DNA of 64,000 bases from Roseovarius faecimaris (GCF_009762325.1 NZ_CP034348.1:502501-566500), one strand, 5' to 3'. Positions 48,991 to 57,830 are shown, numbered from the stretch's first letter. Notes: generated by a model not told the origin, from the sequence alone. Program-made: numbers and translations.

Positions 48991-49622
48991 TGGCTTTCCT
49001 CCATTGCAGCCCGCATCAGGGCGGCGACTAGCGCTGTCTCCTGTCCGATGCCGTACCCGTCCACATGATCCGCCGCCGCCAGTCGCGCGGCATCCGGCTT
49101 GTTCTGGTTCAGCTTCCAGGTGCTGTGCACGCTCTCCACCTGCATGACACAGGGCACGATCTGGCGCATCATCTTTTCCATCACACCCGGTGTCATCTTG
49201 GCGCTTTTCCACGGTATCTTGGGGCGCAACCGCTCCTCGAAAAATGCCGATTGCCGGTCAAGCAGATCACGCATGACCTCCTGCGGCTGCGGGCTGATCT
49301 CTCCCACCAGATGCACGGCGATGTAGTTCCAGGTCGGCACCTGATCCGCGATCCCGTACCAATCGGGCGAGATGTAGCTATGCGGCCCCTGCACGGCGAG
49401 CCTTGCGGACAAGGCGCGCTCGGACAGTGCCCGCGCGATGGGGTTCGACCGCACCAGGTGAAACTCCGCCCGACGCCCGTCATCGCTCAGCAGGAACGGG
49501 ATGTGACTGACCAGCGGCGCCTCGTCTGCCGGTGCCGTGGTCAGCAGGCCAAAGGCGCTTTCCCTCGCATAGTCAAGAGCGCGCTGATCAGGGTTTTGCC
49601 GAAAAACAGGGTTCGGGTGCAT
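48987..49622 (-). CDS. PaiB-type FMN-binding protein
   Basis: A 211-residue flavoprotein of the PaiB family (FMN-binding split barrel). Key motifs: YARESAFGLLTT, SHIPFLLSDDG and SYISPDWYG, WNYIAVHLVGE. In Bacillus the family is described as a negative transcriptional regulator, but the fold suggests flavin redox or binding. Start follows GAGGAGCGGC. It overlaps GST and lies 12 bases after the SDR gene. Confidence 0.88.
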   Translation of the reverse strand: MHPNPVFRQNPDQRALDYARESAFGLLTTAPADEAPLVSHIPFLLSDDGRRAEFHLVRSNPIARALSERALSARLAVQGPHSYISPDWYGIADQVPTWNYIAVHLVGEISPQPQEVMRDLLDRQSAFFEERLRPKIPWKSAKMTPGVMEKMMRQIVPCVMQVESVHSTWKLNQNKPDAARLAAADHVDGYGIGQETALVAALMRAAMEESQ

Positions 49623-49634
49623 CTGCGCCGCTCC

Positions 49635-50348
49635 TCAGCCCCGCCCGATATAGGGCATCTTGGTGGCCATCACGGTCATGAACTGCACATTCGCCTCGGG
49701 TGGCAGCTCGGCCATATGCAACACAGACCGCGCTGCATGAGAGACGTCCATCGTGTGCATATCGGGCTGCCTGGCCTTAAGGTCCGCGACCAGCTCGCTT
49801 TCTGCATTGCCGATGTCGATCTGCCCACAGGCGATATCGAACGCGCGGCCATCAAGGCTGAGGCTGCGGGTCATGCCGGTAATCGCATGTTTCGACGTGG
49901 TATAGCAGACCGATCCGGGCCTTGGATTATGGGCCGAGATCGACCCGTTATTGATGATCCGCCCCCCCTGTGGGTCCTGCCTGCGCATCTGGGCAAAGGC
50001 GAGCTGTGCTGCGATGAACATGCCGCGGATGTTCACATCCAGCACCTGCTCGAACCCGTCCAGTGGCACCTCGTCAATCGGGCCGGCGGGGCCGAAAATT
50101 CCGGCATTGTTGAACAGAACATCAAGCCGCCCGGCCTCGGCGGCAAAACTCTCAAACGCGGCGCGCATCGCGGTGGCATCGGTCACGTCGCAGGGCAGGG
50201 CGGTCGCCTCTGCATTGACATCTGTTATTTCCCGCAACCTGTCTTCGCGCCGGGCGATCAGCCCCACGCGCCAGCCCGCCTCCAGAAAGACCTCCGCCGT
50301 GGCCCTGCCTATGCCCGAGCTCGCCCCGGTGATGATAATGGTCTTCAT
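49635..50348 (-). CDS. Short-chain dehydrogenase/reductase
   Basis: A 237-residue SDR with the classical cofactor motif TGASSGIG (7-14), NNAG (80-83), catalytic Ser136/138 and Y149-x3-K153 (YTTSK). Cofactor preference and substrate unknown; the arginines at 33-34 after the second strand hint at NADPH. Its start overlaps the helicase stop by four bases, so it is translationally coupled to it. Confidence 0.9.
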   Translation of the reverse strand: MKTIIITGASSGIGRATAEVFLEAGWRVGLIARREDRLREITDVNAEATALPCDVTDATAMRAAFESFAAEAGRLDVLFNNAGIFGPAGPIDEVPLDGFEQVLDVNIRGMFIAAQLAFAQMRRQDPQGGRIINNGSISAHNPRPGSVCYTTSKHAITGMTRSLSLDGRAFDIACGQIDIGNAESELVADLKARQPDMHTMDVSHAARSVLHMAELPPEANVQFMTVMATKMPYIGRG

Positions 50349-51871
50349 GTCTCGGTCTCCAGTTCGAGCGGCGCAGGGGCTGCGCGCAAATCCTCCACGC
50401 TTAGCGGGGCGGTGGGTTTCGACAGCCGGTTACGGACCACCCAATGCAGCCGTTCCTCGGCCCGGGTAATGGCCACATAGGCCAGCCTCTTCCACAAGGG
50501 TTGCCCGGCTTCCGAGCGACCCATGCGGGCGGCGGCGTAAATGTCGGGCGCAAAGACCTGCACGTCGCGCCACTGGCTGCCCTGTGCCTTGTGGATCGTC
50601 ACCGCCGCCCCATGCAGAAACGTCGCTCCCATGCGCGCGGCAAAGGGGATGAACGGCTCTTCCTCATCGGGCTTCTCGATCTTCACGATGCTCGCCGCAC
50701 TCACCTGCGGGTCTTCGGCCCCCATCACGTGCAGGCGGCTGAATCCCGGCTTGCGTCCCGGGCCGAGATAGATCACCTGCGCGCCCTTGATCAGCCCGCG
50801 CGCCTCCAGGTCGAGCCGTTTCTTGCGGTGCTTCAGTGGAAGTTCGATCCCGTCGCAAATCAGCGGCTCCCCTTCCAGAAGCTCCGTATCGGGCGCGCCG
50901 TGCACCGCGCGAAAGGCGTTGATCAGCCGGATACGCGTCGCATTGCGCCACACCAGCACGGGCGAGCGCGCCATCAGGTCCACCTCCACCCGCTGCGCCA
51001 TGACCACGCGGTCGTCACGCCCGGCCGCCTCTTCGACCAGCCGCTCGAAGGCGTAAAAATCCACCTCCGGATCGGCCAGCGCGTGGGCAAGATCCAGAAT
51101 GGGGTTATCCGCGTCCTGCCGATGTACCCGGCTCAGCTCCAGCTTGGCGGGGACAGGGAGTGTGTCGAACACCATCCCGCCGCCTTCGCCTTTCACCGGC
51201 GGCAGCTGCGCCGGATCGCCAAAGAGCAGCAGGGTCGGAAAAATCTCCTGCAAATCCTCGAACTGCTTCTGATCCAGCATCGAAGCCTCATCGACAAACC
51301 CCACATCCAGCGGCTCTTCCCGCCGTTTCCAGCCGGTGATGAAGTCCGAACCGCGCAGGCCCGCCGCCGCCAGCGCGCCTGGGATCGACTTGTTGGACTG
51401 GTAAAACGCATGCGCCCGGTCCAGCGCCAGCTCCGTCAACCCTTCGATCACGGGCCGCTCACCTTGCCCCGCCAGCCACTCGGCGATGCGCTCGTATTCG
51501 GGGTCATAGACGGGGGTATAGAGAATACGGTGAATCGTGGTGGCCGGCACACCCCGGGTCCGCAGCACGCTTGCGGCCTTGTTGGTGGGGGCCAGAATGG
51601 CCAGTGTCCGGCTGTCCTTGCGCCGCCGTCCCTCCCAGTCGCCCGAGACAATCTCAACCCCCGCCTGCTCCAGCGCGCGGTAAAGCTCGGCCAAAAGCAG
51701 GGTCTTGCCCGATCCCGCCTTGCCGATCACCGCCAGCGTGGCCGATTTGCCCTCGCGCGGTGGGGTCAGCAGGCTGTCATCCAGATCAATACCCGACAGG
51801 CGCAACATCTCGGCGATGCGGTCATGGGCCTCGGCCTGATCGTGGGAGTAGATGACGGGGGTCTGCGACAT
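50345..51871 (-). CDS. RecD-like/UvrD-C2 helicase
   Basis: A 508-residue SF1 helicase. Walker A GKAGSGKT near 51, Walker B/motif II FVDEASML, motif III GDPAQLPPV, and C-terminal VTIHKAQGSQW and YVAITRAEERL. Architecture resembles short RecD2/Dda-type 5'-3' helicases, without the N-terminal extension of RecD2. DNA repair or replication restart is the usual role. First gene of a four-gene minus-strand unit. A decayed copy of part of this gene lies at 53.4 kb. Confidence 0.88.
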   Translation of the reverse strand: MSQTPVIYSHDQAEAHDRIAEMLRLSGIDLDDSLLTPPREGKSATLAVIGKAGSGKTLLLAELYRALEQAGVEIVSGDWEGRRRKDSRTLAILAPTNKAASVLRTRGVPATTIHRILYTPVYDPEYERIAEWLAGQGERPVIEGLTELALDRAHAFYQSNKSIPGALAAAGLRGSDFITGWKRREEPLDVGFVDEASMLDQKQFEDLQEIFPTLLLFGDPAQLPPVKGEGGGMVFDTLPVPAKLELSRVHRQDADNPILDLAHALADPEVDFYAFERLVEEAAGRDDRVVMAQRVEVDLMARSPVLVWRNATRIRLINAFRAVHGAPDTELLEGEPLICDGIELPLKHRKKRLDLEARGLIKGAQVIYLGPGRKPGFSRLHVMGAEDPQVSAASIVKIEKPDEEEPFIPFAARMGATFLHGAAVTIHKAQGSQWRDVQVFAPDIYAAARMGRSEAGQPLWKRLAYVAITRAEERLHWVVRNRLSKPTAPLSVEDLRAAPAPLELETET

Positions 51872-52096
51872 GGCGCGACCCTATCGGGTTTCCTGCAGGG
51901 TTTGAAACACCGATTTTTCACCAAGGAGAATCGCCTGCCCTGAGAGTGGGCCCGATCGCGATCTTGGGCACAAGGGCTCCCCTCCTGGATGCTCAGATTG
52001 ATAAAAAAATTAACCCCGCGTAAACTTTACTCAGGGCGTCGTTTTGCTGCGCCATTTACCTATGCTGCTTGTTTACTTTTTTGGGGAGAAAACCAA

Positions 52097-53347
52097 ATGA
52101 AAACCACCTATTTACTTTTCGGACTTCTGGCTCTTGGGACCGCCGCACCTGCATGGGCTGATCAAGTGTTTACCGATGACGTGGTTATTTCGGGCCCGGA
52201 TGCAGCCCCCGGTCGACTCTGCGTCGGAGAAGATTGCGCCGATGGCGAGACCTTTCCAAGCGGCACCTTCGACGGTGTCATCAAGATGAGCGCCAACAAC
52301 AACATCATCGATTTCAACGACACGTCCGGGTCCAGCTTTCCAGACCGGGACTGGCGCATTCAGGCCAATGAAACCTCTGGGACAGAGGCGTTTTTTATCG
52401 AGGACATGACCGAAGGCAGTAAACCATTCTACATCACGGGTTCTGCACCATCGAACGCGCTTTTCATCGCGGCGGATGGCGATATCGGCCTGGGCACGAC
52501 CCTGCCCGGCGAAGAGCTGCACGTGACCGGCGCCAGCCCGAACCTGAGGCTCGAAGACACGAGTTCACCCTTCTACACTTGGGATGTTGGAGGAAATCAA
52601 GGTGTTTTCTTCGTCGAGGATGTCACCGCCATTACGTTCCCCTTCCGGATTTTTGCCGGGGCGCCGGACGGCAGCTTTGCCATTACAAGTTCAGGTAATG
52701 TCGGCCTCGGACTGACAAGCGCGAGCACTGGGTTGCATGTAAAGAAATCCGACGGCACAGGCGCGATCCTCGTCGAAGAGTCCAGCGCCGGCACCCTCGG
52801 CCAGTTGACCCTGCGCAATAACGGGATCACGTTTTTCACGCTTGAGGACACGTCCATCGCTGACGTGGACAATTCGGGCCGCAAATGGAACTTCCAGAAC
52901 CAGGCAGGCACGTTCCGGGTCACGACAGCCCCCGGGGGCCCCGGCGTAATCGAGATGATCCTGACCCCTGCGGGCGACATGACCATCGAAGGGGCGCTGA
53001 CCCAGAACTCGGACAAGAACAAGAAAATGGCGATTGAGCCGGTGGACCCTGCCGCAATCCTTCAGAAAGTGGCCGAATTGCCCGTCTCAAGCTGGATGTA
53101 CAAGGACAATGCTGACCTTGGCATCCGCCATATCGGCCCGATGGCGCAGGATTTCCACGCGGCCTTCGGGGTTGGTGCAAGTGAGACAGGGATTTCCTCG
53201 CTCGACACCTCCGGCGTGGCGCTCGCGGCCATTCAGGCGCTCGCGCAAGAGGTGGCTGCTCTGGAGACGCTTGAGGAACAGAACGCGGCGCTGCTGGACA
53301 CCGTTGCGGCGCTCACCGCGCGGATCGAGGCGCTTGAAAGCAACTAA
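52097..53347 (+). CDS. Secreted tail-fibre-like protein with S74 domain (copy 1)
   Basis: A 416-residue protein. It has a signal peptide (to about AWA-DQV), N-terminal strand-rich modules with GDIGLGTTLPGEELHV and GNVGLGLTSASTGLHV repeats, and a C-terminal peptidase S74 intramolecular chaperone domain. The catalytic pair of S74 is present: Ser then Lys five residues on in NSDKNKKMAI. RHIGPMAQDFHAAFG is the family hallmark. The end is coiled coil (VAALETLEEQNAALL). Phage tail fibres use S74 to trimerise and then self-cleave. A role at the cell surface is inferred. Confidence 0.8.
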   Translation: MKTTYLLFGLLALGTAAPAWADQVFTDDVVISGPDAAPGRLCVGEDCADGETFPSGTFDGVIKMSANNNIIDFNDTSGSSFPDRDWRIQANETSGTEAFFIEDMTEGSKPFYITGSAPSNALFIAADGDIGLGTTLPGEELHVTGASPNLRLEDTSSPFYTWDVGGNQGVFFVEDVTAITFPFRIFAGAPDGSFAITSSGNVGLGLTSASTGLHVKKSDGTGAILVEESSAGTLGQLTLRNNGITFFTLEDTSIADVDNSGRKWNFQNQAGTFRVTTAPGGPGVIEMILTPAGDMTIEGALTQNSDKNKKMAIEPVDPAAILQKVAELPVSSWMYKDNADLGIRHIGPMAQDFHAAFGVGASETGISSLDTSGVALAAIQALAQEVAALETLEEQNAALLDTVAALTARIEALESN

Positions 53348-53417
53348 GCCGCACTCGGAGGGAGCTTCGGGCGCAATTTTGCGCAGCTTGTGAAAAAATG
53401 AAGCTCTGTTAACTTTT

Positions 53418-53489
53418 AGCTTGGCAGGTGCGGGCAGGCCGTCAAACACCATCCTGCCGCCCTCGCTTTTCACCAGTGGCAACTGCGCC
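53418..53489 (-). pseudogene. Decayed fragment of the helicase gene between S74 copies 1 and 2
   Basis: A 72-base stretch aligns without gaps to 51141-51212 inside the helicase gene, with 57 of 72 bases equal by my hand count. Translated on the minus strand it reads AQLPLVKSEGGRMVFDGLP, against AQLPPVKGEGGGMVFDTLP in the helicase. It ends where the shared leader of the S74 genes begins, at a common CTGCGCC. It is a remnant, not a gene. Confidence 0.8.
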
Positions 53490-53532
53490 ATTCACCTATC
53501 GTGTTTGTTTACTTTTTTGGGGAGAAAACCAA

Positions 53533-54732
53533 ATGGAATCCGCCTATTTACTTTCCGGATTCCTGACGCTCGGCATGGCAGTGCCTGCCCTTGCCGATCA
53601 GGTGATCAATGATGACCTGATCGTTAGAGACGATGCTTGCTTCGGTGTCAGCTGCGTCGACGGTGAAAGTTTTCCCAATTATTGGCAGCTTAAGCTTGAT
53701 TCAGTCACACCCACCCTGGTCTTCGAAGATTCGACCACGAGTCCTACAAGCTTGCATGACTGGCAGCTTCAGGCCAATTCGGGCGATATCAACGGGTTCT
53801 ATTTGCATAACCTGGATACGGGTAGCGATCCCTTCACGATCCTTGGCAACGCGCCATCAGACTCACTTTTCATCGCGGCGGATGGCGATATCGGGCTTGG
53901 TACAGCACTGCCCGAAGCAGATCTGCATCTTTCGGCGAGTGTGCCGAGCATTATTTTTGAGGCCACCAATTCATCTGCAAAATGGAATCTGAATATCGGT
54001 AGTTTCGGTGTTTCTTTTTTGGATGCCGCCAATAGTAGCAACGAACCATTGCTCATCGAAAACGGAGCGCCAACTGAAACGATTGTTGCCCGTGCGACTG
54101 GCGATGTTGGGTTTGGCGTTTTCTCTCCAGAGACGGGGCTGCATGTGCAACGCAACGATGGCAAAGGCGCGATCCTGATCGAAGAGACCAGCGCGGGCAC
54201 GCTGGGCCAGATGAGCCTTCGCAACAACGGCATCACCTTTTTCACGCTGGAGGACACGTCCATCGCTGACGTGGACAATTCGGGCCGCAAGTGGAACTTC
54301 CAGAACCAGGCCGGCACGTTCCGGGTCACGACAGCCCCCGGGGGCCCCGGCGAGATCGAGATGATCCTGACGCCCGCGGGTGACATGACCATCGAAGGGG
54401 CGCTGACCCAGAACTCGGACAAGAACAAGAAAATGGCGATCGAGCCGGTGGACCCTGCCGCCATCCTTCAGAAAGTGGCCGAATTGCCTGTCTCAAGCTG
54501 GATGTACAAGGACAATGCTGACCTCGGGATCCGCCATATCGGCCCGATGGCGCAGGATTTCCACGCGGCCTTCGGTGTGGGCGCGTCCGAGACGGGCATT
54601 TCCTCGCTCGACACCTCGGGCGTCGCACTGGCGGCCATTCAGGCGCTTGAGGCGCAGAATGCTGCTTTGACATCGCGCGTCGAACAGCTGACCGATCGTT
54701 TGGTGGAGCTGGAGCGGCAGCTTCATGACTGA
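53533..54732 (+). CDS. Secreted tail-fibre-like protein with S74 domain (copy 2)
   Basis: A 399-residue paralogue of copy 1. The N-terminal 180 residues differ, with a different pattern (WQLKLDSVTPTLVFED), and are less GC-rich. The 142 residues from NNGITFFTLE to AAIQAL differ from copy 1 at a single position. The S74 Ser-Lys pair is kept. The C-terminal coil is shorter (VEQLTDRLVELERQL). It shares a 28-base identical leader with copy 1 ending at the start codon. Confidence 0.8.
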   Translation: MESAYLLSGFLTLGMAVPALADQVINDDLIVRDDACFGVSCVDGESFPNYWQLKLDSVTPTLVFEDSTTSPTSLHDWQLQANSGDINGFYLHNLDTGSDPFTILGNAPSDSLFIAADGDIGLGTALPEADLHLSASVPSIIFEATNSSAKWNLNIGSFGVSFLDAANSSNEPLLIENGAPTETIVARATGDVGFGVFSPETGLHVQRNDGKGAILIEETSAGTLGQMSLRNNGITFFTLEDTSIADVDNSGRKWNFQNQAGTFRVTTAPGGPGEIEMILTPAGDMTIEGALTQNSDKNKKMAIEPVDPAAILQKVAELPVSSWMYKDNADLGIRHIGPMAQDFHAAFGVGASETGISSLDTSGVALAAIQALEAQNAALTSRVEQLTDRLVELERQLHD

Positions 54733-54911
54733 CCTTTCGGGGGGCGTCGGCTCATGTTCCGGTGCGACCGGTGCGGCGCCTCTCGACAGACCGCAGTTTC
54801 CAAAGCGGCCCGCACCGGGGACCGTTGCCAAATCCGGCACCTTTCCCATATCGCAATTTTATCACCGTGAGATCAGTCGCAAACTTTTTTAAGCCAAGAA
54901 GGAAGTTCAAC

Positions 54912-56198
54912 ATGCCATGCAGAATGTACTCTCATTTGTTCACCGTGGCTATCGGTCTCGGGATCGGTTTCACCCTGTCTTCTTCCGCCCGGGCTGATCA
55001 GGTGATCGCCGATGACCTGATCGTCAGCGACTCGAGCATTGGCCGCATCTGCGTCGGTGGCGATTGCGCCAATGGGGAATCATTCCCGACCTCCATCGAT
55101 GGCGTTATCAAGATGAGCGCAAATAGAAACATCATCGATTTCATCGACACGTCCGGCTCCACTTTCCCGGATCGGGACTGGCGCATTCAGGCCAATGAAA
55201 ACGAAGGCGCCGAGGCGTTCTTTATTCAGGACCTGACCAGGAACAGCACACCATTCTACATCATTGGCGGCGCGCCAACGAACGCAGTTTTCATCGCGCA
55301 GAATGGCAATATCGGGATGGGGACCACTCTTCCGGAAGGGGACCTGCATGTTCTCGGAGCTCTGCCGAGATTCTATCTAGAAGCCACATCTGGCCAAAAA
55401 TGGAATATGAATATTGGGTCCTTTGGCTTCGTTCTGAACGACTCCGCCTCTGCCCCACAGAACGATGTGCTACTGATCGAGAACGGAACGCCCAGGTACG
55501 CGCTGACTATGCGTTCCTCCGGCAATGTCGGGCTTGGCACATTTAGCCCAAGCTCGGGATTGCATCTCCTTCGAGACAACGGGAAGGGTGCGATCCTGAT
55601 CGAAGAGACCAGCGCCGGCACGCTTGGCCAGATGACCCTTCGCAACAACGGGATCACGTTTTTCACGCTAGAGGACACGTCCATCGCGGACGTGGACAAC
55701 TCGGGCCGCAAGTGGAACTTCCAGAACCAGAACGGCACGTTCCGCGTCACCACCGCCCCCGGGGGCCCCGGCGAGATCGAGATGATCCTGACCCCTGCCG
55801 GTGACATGACCATCGAGGGCGCGCTGACGCAGAACTCCGACAAGCACAAGAAAATGGCGATCGAGCCGGTGGACCCCGGTGAGATCCTTCAGAAAGTGGC
55901 CGAATTGCCCGTCTCAAGCTGGATGTACAAGGACAATGCTGATCTCGGGATCCGCCATATCGGCCCGATGGCGCAGGATTTCCACGCGGCTTTCGGCGTG
56001 GGCGCGTCCGAGACGGGCATTTCCTCGCTCGACACCTCCGGCGTGGCGCTCGCGGCCATTCAGGCGCTGGAGGCGCAGAATGCGGCGCTGGAGGAACGGC
56101 TGGCGGCGCAGGAAGCGAGGGCGCAGCTTCAACACGATTTGATCGAGCAGTTGCTCCAGCGGCTGGCCGACTTTGAAAACAACGGCGGGCGCCCCTGA
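54912..56198 (+). CDS. Secreted tail-fibre-like protein with S74 domain (copy 3)
   Basis: A 428-residue paralogue. Its signal peptide is different (MPCRMYSHLFTVAIGLGI, then SSARA). The N-terminal half resembles copy 1 (IKMSANRNIIDFIDTSGS) and the middle resembles copy 2 (KWNMNIGSFG, LLIENG), so it looks mosaic. The S74 domain differs by only a few residues from the others (NSDKHKKMAI, DPGEILQ). A long C-terminal coil (AALEERLAAQEARAQ) follows. Its leader is unrelated to those of copies 1 and 2. Confidence 0.8.
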   Translation: MPCRMYSHLFTVAIGLGIGFTLSSSARADQVIADDLIVSDSSIGRICVGGDCANGESFPTSIDGVIKMSANRNIIDFIDTSGSTFPDRDWRIQANENEGAEAFFIQDLTRNSTPFYIIGGAPTNAVFIAQNGNIGMGTTLPEGDLHVLGALPRFYLEATSGQKWNMNIGSFGFVLNDSASAPQNDVLLIENGTPRYALTMRSSGNVGLGTFSPSSGLHLLRDNGKGAILIEETSAGTLGQMTLRNNGITFFTLEDTSIADVDNSGRKWNFQNQNGTFRVTTAPGGPGEIEMILTPAGDMTIEGALTQNSDKHKKMAIEPVDPGEILQKVAELPVSSWMYKDNADLGIRHIGPMAQDFHAAFGVGASETGISSLDTSGVALAAIQALEAQNAALEERLAAQEARAQLQHDLIEQLLQRLADFENNGGRP

Positions 56199-56219
56199 CG
56201 CAGGTGTGACCCGCGTCAG
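56195..56219. terminator. Shared hairpin between S74 copy 3 and luxI
   Basis: CTGACGC (56195-56201) pairs with GCGTCAG (56213-56219). The stop codon of copy 3 (TGA, 56196-56198) lies in one arm and the stop of luxI (56216-56218 on the minus strand) in the other. The genes are convergent, 17 bp apart. There is no T-run. Confidence 0.55.
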
Positions 56220-56851
56220 GTCACCAGCAATTCGTCCTGCGCTTTCGCGCCCAGACTGCGCCGGACCCATAGTTGCGACAGCTCAGGGGATATCCCGGCG
56301 CGCCGCGCCACCCGTTGGCGTGCCTCTTCGGTGAAGCTCCAGAGCCCCACGCTGATCCGGTCCAGGCCGGTCCCTTCGCTGCCGATGATCTCGGGTTCCG
56401 AGCCGATGGCGCGATAGATGCGCTCCATACGCGCGTCGAACACGCCAACATAATGCGTAATGCCGAAGTGCCGCATGACTTCACCACCGGCCAGCATCAG
56501 CGCAGCCGCCACGCGCGGCTCGGCCTGACGCGACAGGCAGAACCGTGTGCATTCCCAAATCGCGCGGTCCTCGATTATGCGGCCCCGCAACAGATGCGCG
56601 AAGTGATCCGCGACCATGGTCGACCCGGTGGTCGGCAGCAGCCGCATCGAACCGCCATGACCGCCATCGCGGTTCTGCCAGAGCACGTAAAGCGGGTTCA
56701 GCGCGTCATAGGCATCACGCTCCTGCCCGTTTGCGTCCACCTCGACATCCCAATTCAGCCTTGTCTTGAACTGATCCGCCCGATCCCGGAACATCCCCTC
56801 TTGCAGCTTTGGAAAGTCGCCCAACGCCCGCGCATGGATATATCGCAACAT
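56216..56851 (-). CDS. luxI: Acyl-homoserine-lactone synthase (LuxI family)
   Basis: A 211-residue LuxI enzyme that makes N-acyl-homoserine lactones from SAM and acyl-ACP. Conserved residues stand at or near the canonical positions: R24, F28, W34, D46, D49, R70, E100 and R103 (RADQFKTRLNW, GGSMRLLPT, IWECTRFCL). It lies downstream of luxR on the same strand with an 85-bp gap. The acyl chain length cannot be predicted. Confidence 0.93.
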   Translation of the reverse strand: MLRYIHARALGDFPKLQEGMFRDRADQFKTRLNWDVEVDANGQERDAYDALNPLYVLWQNRDGGHGGSMRLLPTTGSTMVADHFAHLLRGRIIEDRAIWECTRFCLSRQAEPRVAAALMLAGGEVMRHFGITHYVGVFDARMERIYRAIGSEPEIIGSEGTGLDRISVGLWSFTEEARQRVARRAGISPELSQLWVRRSLGAKAQDELLVT

Positions 56852-56936
56852 GAAAGGCCCCCTTGCCTGCTGCCATCGGCAACAGGGGTAGGGGCAGGGG
56901 GTTAATGCAGCTTAAGACCTGCGTACGGTGCCCGGG

Positions 56937-57662
56937 TTATATCCGCACGATGCCGCGCGTCACCGCCTTCGCGACCGCATGCACCGTATTGCTGGCAGCA
57001 AGCTTGTTGCGGGCACTTTCGATATAGACGCGCAGCGTGTGTTCCGAAATCGACAGCGTTTCGGCAACCTGCGCACGGCTATAGCCCATCGCCAGCAGGG
57101 TCAGCGCGTCCACTTCGCGCGGGCTCAGGGTCTTGGCCTTTTCGCGGGTTCGGTCCGGTTCGAACTCCAGCGCCTTTTTGTTGAAATCATGAGCAATGAG
57201 GATCATGTCGCGGCGATAATCGCGGATAAACTCCTCCCAGGCCGCGTCGTCGCAGCTATGGTTGACCGAGAAAAGTGCGAATTGTCCGTTCGGCCCGCGC
57301 ACTGGCACGGAATATCCCTGGTTGCCCAACCCGTGGACCTGCGCGTCCTTCATGAAGGCGATGACGGGTTTTGATGTCCAGTCCAGCCGCTTCCAGTCAA
57401 CGGGATGAAAGCGCTGGAAACACCCGTTGATCACCGGGTCGATGCGCAGATAATCCTGTTCGAGGTAACGTTGGACCCAGACCGGGTCGTAGGTGCCACA
57501 GCCATACTGATCGCCCGTGGAACTGACCCAGTGATAGACCATGTGATCGACGCGATAATGATCGCGGAGGTCTTCGATAACAGCTTGCAGATCCGCCGGT
57601 TCAGAGGCGTTCTCGAGAGTGCTCAGCAAAGATTCCAGCCGAAGCTGCGGCACACTCACCAT
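56937..57662 (-). CDS. luxR: LuxR-family quorum-sensing regulator
   Basis: A 241-residue protein with an N-terminal autoinducer-binding domain (YHWVSSTGDQYG, YLEQDYLRIDPVI, GLGNQGYSVPVRGPNG) and a C-terminal LuxR helix-turn-helix (LSPREVDALTLLAMGYSRAQ, SISEHTLRVYIESARNKL). It would bind the product of the neighbouring luxI. The start at 57662 lacks a strong ribosome site and lies inside the upstream small gene, so translation may be coupled to it. Confidence 0.92.
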   Translation of the reverse strand: MVSVPQLRLESLLSTLENASEPADLQAVIEDLRDHYRVDHMVYHWVSSTGDQYGCGTYDPVWVQRYLEQDYLRIDPVINGCFQRFHPVDWKRLDWTSKPVIAFMKDAQVHGLGNQGYSVPVRGPNGQFALFSVNHSCDDAAWEEFIRDYRRDMILIAHDFNKKALEFEPDRTREKAKTLSPREVDALTLLAMGYSRAQVAETLSISEHTLRVYIESARNKLAASNTVHAVAKAVTRGIVRI

Positions 57663-57810
57663 GTGTCGGCACGTCCTCCCTGGTCATTGCCAATTCACCC
57701 AAGGCGATCAGCCTTGTGTCGTCCAGTTGTTCGGCCAAGTCACTCATCCCGTTTTGCTGGGCGAATGTCTTGAGGTCTGACAAAACGTCGAGAATCCAAT
57801 CGTTTTGCAT
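57601..57810 (-). CDS. Small protein overlapping luxR
   Basis: A 69-residue frame (MQNDWILDVLSDLKTFAQQ...) with a GAGAG site before its ATG. It overlaps the luxR start by 62 bases in another frame. The N-terminal 45 residues form an amphipathic helix set (LAEQLDDTRLIALGELAM) that I recall from short proteins in other roseobacter genomes next to luxR. Function unknown; a co-translated leader or regulator of luxR are options. Confidence 0.65.
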   Translation of the reverse strand: MQNDWILDVLSDLKTFAQQNGMSDLAEQLDDTRLIALGELAMTREDVPTHGECAAASAGIFAEHSRERL

Positions 57811-57830
57811 GGTATACTCTCTTTAGCGTT

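Noticed and set aside
51989..52096. N-terminal extension of S74 copy 1
   Set aside because: The signal peptide begins at the ATG at 52097, and the leader before it is shared with copy 2 as non-coding sequence.
52097..56198. A prophage remnant
   Set aside because: Apart from the S74 C-termini there is no integrase, capsid, portal or lysis gene, and the proteins have signal peptides.
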